A model generated the notes under the pieces. That model saw only the letters and a list, made by a program, of their open reading frames with translations. It made no database searches and had not been told where the DNA came from. Shown here in pieces: positions 1 through 6,042 of a stretch of 8,302 bases of DNA (its first letter is position 1; each line of letters begins with the position of its first letter). The translations under genes were made by a program, and so were the position numbers. The stretch comes from COE1 sp965114465 (lineage in GTDB: Bacteria > Bacillota > Clostridia > Lachnospirales > Lachnospiraceae), in assembly GCA_965114465.1 (NCBI GenBank), contig CBCOYO010000152.1:1-8302 (forward strand), given 5' to 3'.

Positions 1-204
1 AGGCAGGTGGTGTCAGGCTATTCGGTAAGTCTTTCCTGTGCATTTCTGGCGGCGCAGGCATATTTAAGCGGACAAGTATTACCGTTTGAAGGGGAAAAAG
101 GCTGGTATTTAATTACCTATATGGGGTATAGTATTGGCTGGGGAAAGGGAGCAGGGCAGACTATGAAAAATCATTATCCCAAAGGATTGCGGAAAAACGT
201 TTAA
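1..204 (+). CDS. C-terminal fragment of an unrecognised protein (5' end outside window)
   Basis: The frame is open from the first base and ends at a TAA at 202-204, giving 67 residues. No start with a ribosome binding site is visible inside the window, so I read this as the tail of a gene that begins upstream. The visible part has a stretch rich in small residues (GYSVSLSCAFLAAQAYLSG), then a charged turn (FEGEKGW), a Gly/Tyr-rich stretch (TYMGYSIGWGKGAG) and a basic end (KGLRKNV). The alternation of a small-residue helix with a Gly-rich strand recalls the end of a globular enzyme, vaguely of the condensing-enzyme type, but the match is too weak to name a family. A 120-base spacer separates it from the MATE genes, so it need not be in their operon. 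Confidence refers to this being a real coding end, not to any function. Confidence 0.55.
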   Translation, partial: RQVVSGYSVSLSCAFLAAQAYLSGQVLPFEGEKGWYLITYMGYSIGWGKGAGQTMKNHYPKGLRKNV

Positions 205-208
205 GCGT

Positions 209-236
209 TTGCCAGTATATACTCACGAGCGATAAA
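209..236 (+). promoter_or_regulatory. Candidate promoter for the MATE pair (weak)
   Basis: TTGCCA at 209-214 (5 of 6 to the -35 consensus) is followed after 16 bases by GATAAA at 231-236 (4 of 6 to the -10). It starts five bases after the stop of the upstream gene and lies about 90 bases before the first MATE start. The -10 falls inside the left arm of an inverted repeat at 221-274. This is a pattern match only; other weak hexamer pairs could be drawn in this AT-rich spacer. Confidence 0.25.
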
Positions 237-274
237 CTTTGTCATTAATGCATAGTATTATCGCACTTGTGAGT
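221..274 (+). repeat. Imperfect inverted repeat in the spacer before the MATE genes
   Basis: The left arm ACTCACGAGCGATAA (221-235) is almost the reverse complement of the right arm TTATCGCACTTGTGAGT (258-274). The arms pair as TTATCGC plus GTGAGT, with a two-base insertion and a G-U-compatible position in the right arm. The spacer between arms is 22 bases. No run of T follows, so it does not look like an intrinsic terminator for the gene ending at 204. It may be a DNA operator, a remnant repeat element or an mRNA leader structure. Confidence 0.45.
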
Positions 275-313
275 CGGTTAATTGGTAAATCTTAGTGATT
301 GCCAGTATCAATT

Positions 314-318
314 GAGGA
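314..318 (+). promoter_or_regulatory. Ribosome binding site deciding the first MATE start
   Basis: GAGGA at 314-318 directly abuts an ATG at 319 but stands 6 bases before the in-frame ATG at 325. Only the second spacing is usable, so translation should start at 325 (METKKN) and not two codons earlier (MNMETKKN). Confidence 0.6.
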
Positions 319-324
319 ATGAAT

Positions 325-1674
325 ATGGAAACGAAAAAGAACGTTAAGACCGTTTTGAATTTAACACAGGGCAGACCGATTAAAATGATTCTGTTATTTG
401 CAATTCCTGTGTTTTTTGGAAATTTATTTCAGATATTATATAGCTTGGTGGATACGAAGATTGTGGGAAGTATTTTAGGTGAAACGGCACTTTCGGCAGT
501 TGGTTCTGTTTCTACACTCTATACCTTGCTGACAGGTTTTTTTAACGGGCTGAGTCTTGGATTTGGGGTGCTGACAGCACGCTATTACGGCAGTGGTGAC
601 GAAAAAGGGCTGAAAAAAAATATAGCTGGCGCAGTCTTATTGGGATTTTCGACGGCAGCGGTTATTGTAATTTGTGTGGAGATATTTTTGATACCGATTA
701 TAGGGCTGCTGCATATTGGAGAGCAGCAGCGTGCATTTTCGCTGGACTATATTCGGATTTTAGTCGGGGGAATGCTGATTACACTATCCTACAATCTTTG
801 CGCCAATATGCTGCGTGCAATTGGGGATTCGTTTACGCCGTTAATTTTCCTCGTGATTGCATCTATTACAAATGTAATTCTGGATTATACATTAATTCTA
901 GGCTTTGGACTTGGGGTAAAAGGTGCGGCAATTGCAACGGTGCTGTCGCAATTACTGTCTGTGATGCTGTGTCTGCTGCGGATATATAAAAGCTTTCCCA
1001 TTTTACATATTTCAAGAGAGGACTTTCATATATCAAAGAAGCAAGTACTTTCCCTATATGAAAGTGGTTTGTCAATGGGGTTAATGTCTAGTTTGGTAAA
1101 CTTTGGATCGCTGGTGCTCCAAAGCGGCATTAACCAGTTGGGGACATCCATTATCGTTGCGCATACAGCAGCACGCAAAACCTTTGAAATATGGAATTTA
1201 CCTATTAGCGTAATCGGTTCTTCTATGGCGACGTTCTGCGGACAGAATTATGGCGCTGGAAAATATGACAGAATACGGCAGGGAATCAAGGAAACGCTGT
1301 TACTTGGAACGATATGGGTAGCGGTTATTTTTGTACTTGCGCATACGATTTCGCCGTATTTAATTCGCTTTATCGCCAGTACGCAGAATGAGGAAATTAT
1401 CTATTGGGGAAAAACATACCTTGAAGTGGATATGTCATTTCTAATAATCTGCGTTTTGATTGTGGTGCTTCGTAATTCTATGCAGGGATTTGGTGATTAT
1501 AAAACGCCAGTGCTTTCGAGTTTTATTGAATTAATTGGAAAACTGGTGTTTACATTTGTGTTTGTCAAAATATTTGGGTATTGGGGCATTATCTGGACGG
1601 AGCCGGTTATTTGGTTTTTAATGGTAATACCATTAATTGTAATGAGCATAAAAAAAATAAAGCAGTTTTCATAA
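325..1674 (+). CDS. MATE family efflux transporter (first of a tandem pair)
   Basis: This is a multidrug and toxic compound extrusion (MATE/NorM-MepA type) protein of the cytoplasmic membrane, expected to export organic cations, drugs or metabolites in exchange for Na+ or H+. From the start at 325 it has 449 residues, the usual length for the family, with about twelve hydrophobic segments. Family signs include the first helix with FAIPVFFGNLFQILYSLVDTK (residues 25-45, Asp43 included), LTARYYGSGD after helix two, LRAIGD near 163-168, CGQNYGAGKYDRIRQG at 305-320 at the start of the second half, and MQGFGDYKTP near 386-395. The two halves show the internal pseudo-repeat of MATE proteins. Its stop overlaps the ribosome binding site of the second MATE gene, so the two are very likely co-transcribed and translationally coupled. 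The substrate cannot be inferred. The start at 319 is rejected because the ribosome binding site would be too close. Confidence 0.93.
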   Translation: METKKNVKTVLNLTQGRPIKMILLFAIPVFFGNLFQILYSLVDTKIVGSILGETALSAVGSVSTLYTLLTGFFNGLSLGFGVLTARYYGSGDEKGLKKNIAGAVLLGFSTAAVIVICVEIFLIPIIGLLHIGEQQRAFSLDYIRILVGGMLITLSYNLCANMLRAIGDSFTPLIFLVIASITNVILDYTLILGFGLGVKGAAIATVLSQLLSVMLCLLRIYKSFPILHISREDFHISKKQVLSLYESGLSMGLMSSLVNFGSLVLQSGINQLGTSIIVAHTAARKTFEIWNLPISVIGSSMATFCGQNYGAGKYDRIRQGIKETLLLGTIWVAVIFVLAHTISPYLIRFIASTQNEEIIYWGKTYLEVDMSFLIICVLIVVLRNSMQGFGDYKTPVLSSFIELIGKLVFTFVFVKIFGYWGIIWTEPVIWFLMVIPLIVMSIKKIKQFS

Positions 1675-1680
1675 AGGAGG
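1673..1680 (+). promoter_or_regulatory. Strong ribosome binding site overlapping the upstream stop
   Basis: AAAGGAGG at 1673-1680 shares bases with the TAA of the first MATE gene (1672-1674) and lies 8 bases before the ATG at 1689. This fixes the start of the second MATE gene, although the frame is open for 36 more codons upstream, and implies translational coupling. Confidence 0.85.
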
Positions 1681-1688
1681 AATTTGAC

Positions 1689-3038
1689 ATGAAGAAGTAC
1701 GAGATTGATATGTGCAACGGTTCCGTATTTCAAAAAATGTTGATTTTTGCAGTACCGTTAATGTTTTCGAGTATTTTGCAGCTTTTGTTTAATGCGGCAG
1801 ATATTGTGGTAGTTGGACGGTTTGCAGGTGATAATGCGCTTGCGGCAGTTGGCTCAAACGGTGCATTAATTAATTTAATTACCAATCTTTTTATTGGAAT
1901 GTCGATCGGTACGAATGTACTGACGGCACAGTATTATGGAGCAAAAAAAGAGAGCGACCTGAAAGAAACTGTCCATACTTCGATGTTGTTAAGCGTATAC
2001 AGCGGCGTGCTGTTAACCATTATTGGGATTGTATGCGCAAAGTTTTTATTGGAGTTAATGCAGGCGCCGGAGGAAGTGCTGGATTTAGCTGTTCTTTATT
2101 TGCGTATTTACTTTTTAGGTATGACTTCCACAATGGTTTACAATTTCGGAAGCGCGATTTTGCGTGCCGTTGGCGATACAAAGCGGCCGCTCTATTATCT
2201 GTTAGGGGCTGGAATCATTAATGTACTATTAAATCTGTTTTTTGTAATCGTGTGTAAAATGGGGGTTGCAGGGGTTGCAGTGGCGACCGCAGTTTCGCAG
2301 ACCGTATCGGCAGTTTTGGTGGTTCGCTGCTTAATGCTAGAGCAGAGCGGCATTCATTTAGATTTAAAATCGCTTGCTATTACAAAAGAAAAGTTTGGAA
2401 AAATTCTGCGTATTGGACTGCCAGCAGGATTTCAGGGGATGGTGTTTTCACTTTCCAATGTGGTGATTCAATCAGCCGTGAACTCTTTCGGTGCAATTGC
2501 GGTAGCAGGCAATTCCGCCGCTTCCAATTTGGAAGGTTTTGTGTATATGGCAATGAATGCTTTTTACCAAGCTACGATATCTTTTACCAGCCAAAATTAT
2601 GGTGCGCGGGAATATCGGCGAATTTATCGAATACTATTAGCTGGTGAAATATATGTTGTTGCAACTGGCGTGCTGCTTGGAAATTTAATGGTATTTTTCG
2701 GAGAGTTTCTGCTTGGAATTTACTCTCCTAGCGCGCAGGTCATTGCGGCAGGAATGGATAGAATGCGCATAATCTGTACAGTTTATGCCCTCTGTGGTGT
2801 TATGGATGTGCTGGTGGGCGCGTTAAGAGGAATCGGATATTCGGTTATACCGATGGTTGTATCGCTGATCGGTGCGTGCGGATTGCGGCTTTTATGGATT
2901 GCCACCATATTTAAAATACCACAGTATCACAGTCTTACAACGGTTTATCTATCATACCCGATAACATGGACAATTACACTGAGTGTTCATGCATTAACAT
3001 TTGTGATTGCGGCGCATAAGGTGCTGCGCGAAAAATAA
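1689..3038 (+). CDS. MATE family efflux transporter (second of a tandem pair)
   Basis: This is a second MATE/NorM-MepA type exporter in the cytoplasmic membrane, predicted to be an antiporter of organic or cationic compounds. From ATG 1689 it has 449 residues and roughly twelve membrane segments. Landmarks are FAVPLMFSSILQLLFNAADI (20-39), VVVGRFAG (40-47), LTAQYYGAKKESDLK (78-92), LRAVGDTKRP (158-167), the second-half QNYGAREYRR (302-311), and ALRGIGYSVIPM (378-389). The parallels with the first MATE gene (LTARYYG, LRAIGD, QNYGAG) show they are paralogues, but they differ at most positions, so the duplication is old or the genes came together separately. The open frame extends back into the preceding gene, but the AAAGGAGG site 8 bases before 1689 settles the start. 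The gene ends 79 bases before the lipoprotein gene, with no clear terminator between them, so some read-through is possible. Confidence 0.94.
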   Translation: MKKYEIDMCNGSVFQKMLIFAVPLMFSSILQLLFNAADIVVVGRFAGDNALAAVGSNGALINLITNLFIGMSIGTNVLTAQYYGAKKESDLKETVHTSMLLSVYSGVLLTIIGIVCAKFLLELMQAPEEVLDLAVLYLRIYFLGMTSTMVYNFGSAILRAVGDTKRPLYYLLGAGIINVLLNLFFVIVCKMGVAGVAVATAVSQTVSAVLVVRCLMLEQSGIHLDLKSLAITKEKFGKILRIGLPAGFQGMVFSLSNVVIQSAVNSFGAIAVAGNSAASNLEGFVYMAMNAFYQATISFTSQNYGAREYRRIYRILLAGEIYVVATGVLLGNLMVFFGEFLLGIYSPSAQVIAAGMDRMRIICTVYALCGVMDVLVGALRGIGYSVIPMVVSLIGACGLRLLWIATIFKIPQYHSLTTVYLSYPITWTITLSVHALTFVIAAHKVLREK

Positions 3039-3042
3039 TTTA

Positions 3043-3071
3043 TTGAATTTTTTGTATATGTGTGTTAACAT
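3043..3071 (+). promoter_or_regulatory. Candidate extended -10 promoter for the nucleoside importer
   Basis: TTGAAT (3043-3048, 4 of 6) is followed after exactly 17 bases by TAACAT (3066-3071, 4 of 6). A TG sits one base before the -10 (3063-3064), the extended -10 arrangement common in Gram-positive bacteria. Transcription would start near 3078, at the first base of the inner hairpin GAACGAA. It is the best sigma-A-like match in the 79-base gap and fits a new transcription unit starting with the lipoprotein gene. Confidence 0.5.
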
Positions 3072-3117
3072 GAAATTGAACGAACTTTAGCACTTCGTTC
3101 AGGGAGGAGAATTTCAT
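3070..3117 (+). promoter_or_regulatory. Nested dyad placing the ribosome binding site in a bulge
   Basis: The inner arms GAACGAA (3078-3084) and TTCGTTC (3094-3100) are perfect 7-base complements around a 9-base loop. The outer arms ATGAAATT (3070-3077) and AATTTCAT (3110-3117) are perfect 8-base complements. On the left the two arms are contiguous. On the right they are split by AGGGAGGAG (3101-3109), which is the ribosome binding site. A transcript covering all of this could form a 15-pair stem with the Shine-Dalgarno in a bulge and the start codon immediately after it. If transcription starts near 3078, only the inner hairpin is in RNA and the outer arms act only as DNA. Both readings are inference. 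Confidence 0.55.
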
Positions 3118-4353
3118 ATGAAGAAGAAAACATTGTCACTTATTTTAGCTTCCGCGATGGTCGTATCGCTGGCAGCCTGCGGTAATTCCAATACACCGGC
3201 AGACAGCCCTGCGCCTGCACCGGAAAATACGCCTGCTGAAACGACACCTGCTGATAATGCGCAGGAATCTACAGCAGAGAATAATCAAGAGAACAATAGT
3301 CCGGACAATAGTTCAGATCAGGCAGATGCGCCGACAGATGATACGGTATCTGTAGAAGGCAAAATTGCGCTGGTTACGGACGTTGGAACGATTGATGACG
3401 AATCTTTTAATCAGGCAACGTGGGAAGGAGTAGTTGCATACGGCGATGCACATAATATTGAGTATACATACTACCAGCCTACAGAGGACAGCACAGAGGA
3501 GCGGATTAACCAGATTGACCTTGCAGTAAGTGAGGGCGCTACTGTTATTGTTTTGCCTGGTTATCTGTTTGGTGAAACACTTTCTGAAGTGCAGACAACC
3601 TATCCAGATGTAAACTTTATCGCAGTTGACGTATCAGAAGGTGATATGACAGCACCGATTGAGAGCAATGCATACGCTTGTACGTTTAGCGAGGAGCAGG
3701 CAGGATATCTTGCAGGCTATGCAGCAGTTAAGGAAGGCTATACAAAGCTTGGATTCCTTGGCGGTATGGCAGTTCCGGCAGTTATCCGTTATGGATATGG
3801 TTATGTACAAGGCGTTGATGCAGCAGCGCAGGAAATGGGCGTAGACGTGGAAGTGAAGTATACTTACGGCGGACAGTTCTACGGTGATGCAAATATTACT
3901 GCAAAAATGGAAAGCTGGTACTCAGAGGGGACTGAAATTGTATTTGCCTGCGGCGGCGGTATTTATACATCTGCAATGGAAGCGGCACTTGGCTATGATG
4001 GTATGATTATCGGTGTCGATGTAGACCAGTATTCCGTAGGAGAAGGAAACGATTATAATCCAGTTCTTACATCTGCAATGAAAGGACTGACAGCTACTGT
4101 AGAGGACAGGCTTGACGCTTATTTTTCAGGAAATTGGGATTCTATCGGCGGAAAGGTGCAGAACCTTGGACTTGCAGACGGTGATTATATCGGGCTTCCG
4201 ACAGAGGGTGCATCATGGGCATTTAACACCTTTACAAAAGACGAATATCAGAAGCTTTTGGACGGCATTACAGATGGAAGTATCGCTATTTCAAACGATA
4301 CAGAAAATCAGCCGACAGTCGGTGAGGGCGTAACAGTAACTTATATTGACTAA
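3118..4353 (+). CDS. BMP/PnrA-family nucleoside-binding lipoprotein of an ABC importer
   Basis: This is the extracellular substrate-binding lipoprotein of the importer, of the Bmp family (PnrA/TmpC, B. subtilis NupN/YufN, lactococcal BmpA), which bind purine nucleosides or nucleosides generally. It has 411 residues. A basic start (MKKK) and hydrophobic signal lead to a lipobox LAAC with the lipidated Cys at 21. Residues 22-78 are a low-complexity linker of Ala, Pro, Asn, Glu, Asp, Ser and Thr. The Bmp domain runs from about 81 to the end: GKIALVTDVGTIDDESFNQ (81-99), EEQAGYLAGY (192-201), LGGMAVP (214-220), ACGGGIY (277-283), GVDVDQ (299-304) and TSAMKG (318-323). Phe97, Asp171, Phe254, Asp301 and Lys322 lie where PnrA has its ligand-contacting Phe, Asp and Lys residues; I recalled this, I did not align it. 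GGGAGGAG lies 8 bases before the ATG. A terminator-like hairpin follows, then the ATPase gene. Confidence 0.95.
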   Translation: MKKKTLSLILASAMVVSLAACGNSNTPADSPAPAPENTPAETTPADNAQESTAENNQENNSPDNSSDQADAPTDDTVSVEGKIALVTDVGTIDDESFNQATWEGVVAYGDAHNIEYTYYQPTEDSTEERINQIDLAVSEGATVIVLPGYLFGETLSEVQTTYPDVNFIAVDVSEGDMTAPIESNAYACTFSEEQAGYLAGYAAVKEGYTKLGFLGGMAVPAVIRYGYGYVQGVDAAAQEMGVDVEVKYTYGGQFYGDANITAKMESWYSEGTEIVFACGGGIYTSAMEAALGYDGMIIGVDVDQYSVGEGNDYNPVLTSAMKGLTATVEDRLDAYFSGNWDSIGGKVQNLGLADGDYIGLPTEGASWAFNTFTKDEYQKLLDGITDGSIAISNDTENQPTVGEGVTVTYID

Positions 4354-4365
4354 TTGTTTTGCACA

Positions 4366-4393
4366 TTGTCATTTTGGGAAGGGAATTGATAAT
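4366..4393 (+). promoter_or_regulatory. Promoter candidate nested in the terminator hairpin
   Basis: TTGTCA (4366-4371, 5 of 6) and GATAAT (4388-4393, 5 of 6) are separated by 16 bases. The -10 lies in the loop of the hairpin at 4377-4404, so a transcript starting near 4400 would lack the left arm and could not form that hairpin. It would give the ATPase and permease genes their own promoter, with a leader of about 80 bases. Confidence 0.5.
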
Positions 4394-4411
4394 AACTCCC
4401 TTCCTTATTTT
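4377..4411 (+). terminator. Intrinsic-terminator-like hairpin after the binding-protein gene
   Basis: GGAAGGGA (4377-4384) and TCCCTTCC (4397-4404) form a perfect 8-pair stem, extendable by one G-U pair, around a 12-base loop. TTATTTTAT follows directly. It starts 23 bases after the lipoprotein stop. The T tract is interrupted and the loop is rather long, so partial termination is more likely than full. In importer operons this arrangement usually gives more binding protein than membrane components. Confidence 0.65.
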
Positions 4412-4412
4412 A

Positions 4413-4454
4413 TGCGGCATTCCCCTACTCGATTGCGGCATTCCCCTATTCGAT
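4413..4454 (+). repeat. Two tandem 21-base repeats before the ATPase gene
   Basis: A 21-base unit beginning TGCGGCATTCCCC occurs at 4413-4433 and immediately again at 4434-4454. It differs only at unit position 16 (C in the first copy, T in the second). The pair lies between the terminator tail and the ribosome binding site of the ATPase gene. ATTCCC in a copy can pair with GGGAAT at 4381-4386, and CCCT of the second copy can pair with AGGG at 4457-4460 near the ribosome binding site. Simple slippage duplication is the plain explanation. Confidence 0.8.
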
Positions 4455-4478
4455 TAAGGGAGAAAGGTACAGGGCAGA

Positions 4479-6026
4479 ATGGAAAAACAGGATTACATTA
4501 TTGAAATGTTAAATATTACAAAAGAATTTCCGGGCATCAAGGCAAACGACAATGTTACCTTACAGCTTCGGAAAGGTGAAATTCATGCACTACTGGGCGA
4601 GAACGGAGCCGGAAAGTCAACTTTAATGAGTATTCTGTTCGGACTTTATCAGCCTACAAGTGGATTCATTAAGAAAAACGGAAAAGAAGTGAAAATCAAT
4701 AACCCAAATGATGCCAATTCCCTAAATATTGGTATGGTGCATCAGCATTTTAAACTAGTTGAATGTTTTTCTGTGCTTGATAATATTATTCTTGGTGTAG
4801 AGCCAACTCAAGGGCTGTTTCTCAGCAAAAAAGAAGCTAGGGAAAAAGTAATGTCTTTAAGCAATAAATATGGATTGAAAGTTGATCCGGACGCGTTGAT
4901 ATCCGATATTACTGTCGGTATGCAGCAGCGCACCGAAATTCTGAAAATGCTGTACCGCGATAATGAAATTTTGATTTTTGACGAGCCGACGGCAGTTTTA
5001 ACACCGCAGGAAATCGAAGAACTTATGAAGATTATGAAAAATCTTGCAAAGGAAGGGAAATCCATACTTTTTATTACGCATAAGCTAAATGAAATTATGG
5101 AGGTTGCAAACCGCTGTACGATACTGCGCAAGGGAAAATATATTGGCACCGTAGAGATTCAAAATACGACGAAAGAGGAACTTTCTAAAATGATGGTAGG
5201 GCGCAATGTGAATTTTAAGGTGGATAAGAAACCGGCAAAACCAGGCGAAACAGTATTAAAAATCGAACATATGACTGTACCCAGCAAAATGCATAAAAAT
5301 AATGCAGTAAAAGATGTATCTCTTCAAGTGCGGCGCGGTGAGATTGTCTGCATTGCTGGAATTGACGGCAACGGGCAGACAGAATTTGTCCATGCGCTTA
5401 CCGGATTAGAGAAAATGACAGCAGGAAAAATTCTGTTTAATGGACAGGATATCTCTAAGGCAAGTATTCGCGAGCGTTCCAAAAGTGGCATGAGCCATAT
5501 ACCAGAGGATAGGCATAAACATGGACTGGTGCTGGATTATACGCTTGAACAAAATATGGTTTTACAGCGCTATTGGCAGACGGAGTTTCAGCAGGCAGGC
5601 TTTATTAAGAAAGGTACTGTGCGGACATATACACAGAGATTAATCGATCAATATGATGTGCGGAGCGGGCAGGGGCCAGTAACGATTGCAAGGAGTATGT
5701 CAGGCGGTAATCAACAGAAAGCAATTATTGCCCGTGAAATTGACAAAAATCCTGATCTTTTGGTGGCAGTGCAGCCAACCCGCGGACTAGATGTAGGGGC
5801 GATTGAATATATCCATAGTCAGCTTGTGGCGCAAAGGGATAAAGGAAAAGCAGTGCTTTTGGTGTCACTGGAATTAGATGAGGTTATGAATGTTTCCGAC
5901 CGCATCCTAGTAATGTACGAGGGAGAGATTGTCGGGCAGCTTGATCCTAAGACCGTATCGGTAGAGGAATTAGGCTTATATATGGCAGGAGCAAAAAAAG
6001 ACAAGATACCTGCGGAAGCAAACTAG
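4479..6026 (+). CDS. Nucleoside ABC importer ATP-binding protein (two fused ATPase domains)
   Basis: This cytoplasmic ATPase energises nucleoside uptake through the two permeases encoded next. It has 515 residues and two ABC domains in tandem, as in NupO/YufO, NupA and the sugar ATPase RbsA. Domain 1 (about 7-245) is complete: Walker A GENGAGKST (40-48), Q-loop Gln89, signature ITVGMQQ (144-150), Walker B ILIFDEP (164-170) with catalytic Glu169, and switch His201. Domain 2 (about 258-505) is degenerate. Its Walker A position reads GIDGNGQTE (294-302) without the Lys, and Walker B LLVAVQP (427-433) has Gln432 in place of Glu. Ser463 stands where the switch His is expected, but the signature SGGNQQK (408-414) is intact. 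One functional and one degenerate site is usual for this family. The ribosome binding site is mediocre: AAAGG is 11 bases and AGGG only 4 bases before the ATG. The first permease starts 16 bases after its stop. Confidence 0.95.
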   Translation: MEKQDYIIEMLNITKEFPGIKANDNVTLQLRKGEIHALLGENGAGKSTLMSILFGLYQPTSGFIKKNGKEVKINNPNDANSLNIGMVHQHFKLVECFSVLDNIILGVEPTQGLFLSKKEAREKVMSLSNKYGLKVDPDALISDITVGMQQRTEILKMLYRDNEILIFDEPTAVLTPQEIEELMKIMKNLAKEGKSILFITHKLNEIMEVANRCTILRKGKYIGTVEIQNTTKEELSKMMVGRNVNFKVDKKPAKPGETVLKIEHMTVPSKMHKNNAVKDVSLQVRRGEIVCIAGIDGNGQTEFVHALTGLEKMTAGKILFNGQDISKASIRERSKSGMSHIPEDRHKHGLVLDYTLEQNMVLQRYWQTEFQQAGFIKKGTVRTYTQRLIDQYDVRSGQGPVTIARSMSGGNQQKAIIAREIDKNPDLLVAVQPTRGLDVGAIEYIHSQLVAQRDKGKAVLLVSLELDEVMNVSDRILVMYEGEIVGQLDPKTVSVEELGLYMAGAKKDKIPAEAN

Positions 6027-6042
6027 AGGGCGGGGTGATAAA

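Larger units (their letters stand above)
209..308 (+). repeat. 10-base direct repeats TTGCCAGTAT flanking the spacer
   Basis: TTGCCAGTAT occurs exactly at 209-218 and again at 299-308, 90 bases apart. The segment between them contains the inverted repeat at 221-274. The repeats could mark a small insertion or local duplication, or be paired protein-binding sites, since the first copy includes the candidate -35. The inverted repeat does not reach the right-hand copy (24 bases separate them), so this is not a clean insertion with target duplication. Confidence 0.45.

Noticed and set aside
221..274. Terminator for the gene ending at 204
   Set aside because: The stem is interrupted, the loop is 22 bases and CGGTTAATTGG follows, with no T run.
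1581..1688. 36-codon upstream extension of the second MATE frame
   Set aside because: It lies inside the first MATE gene, its own start has no ribosome binding site, and AAAGGAGG stands 8 bases before the ATG at 1689, where the family-like N-terminus begins.
3039..3117. Purine or preQ1 riboswitch upstream of the nucleoside importer
   Set aside because: The gap is only 79 bases, lacks the conserved three-way-junction core of purine riboswitches and the preQ1 pseudoknot pattern. The dyad present does not match a riboswitch class I know.
4413..4454. CRISPR array
   Set aside because: The two 21-base units are directly adjacent with no spacer and there are only two of them.
4808..5149. Minus-strand reading frame of 113 codons inside the ATPase gene
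   Set aside because: It is the antisense shadow of a strongly conserved ATPase domain, with no recognisable motifs and no ribosome binding site or promoter of its own that I can support.
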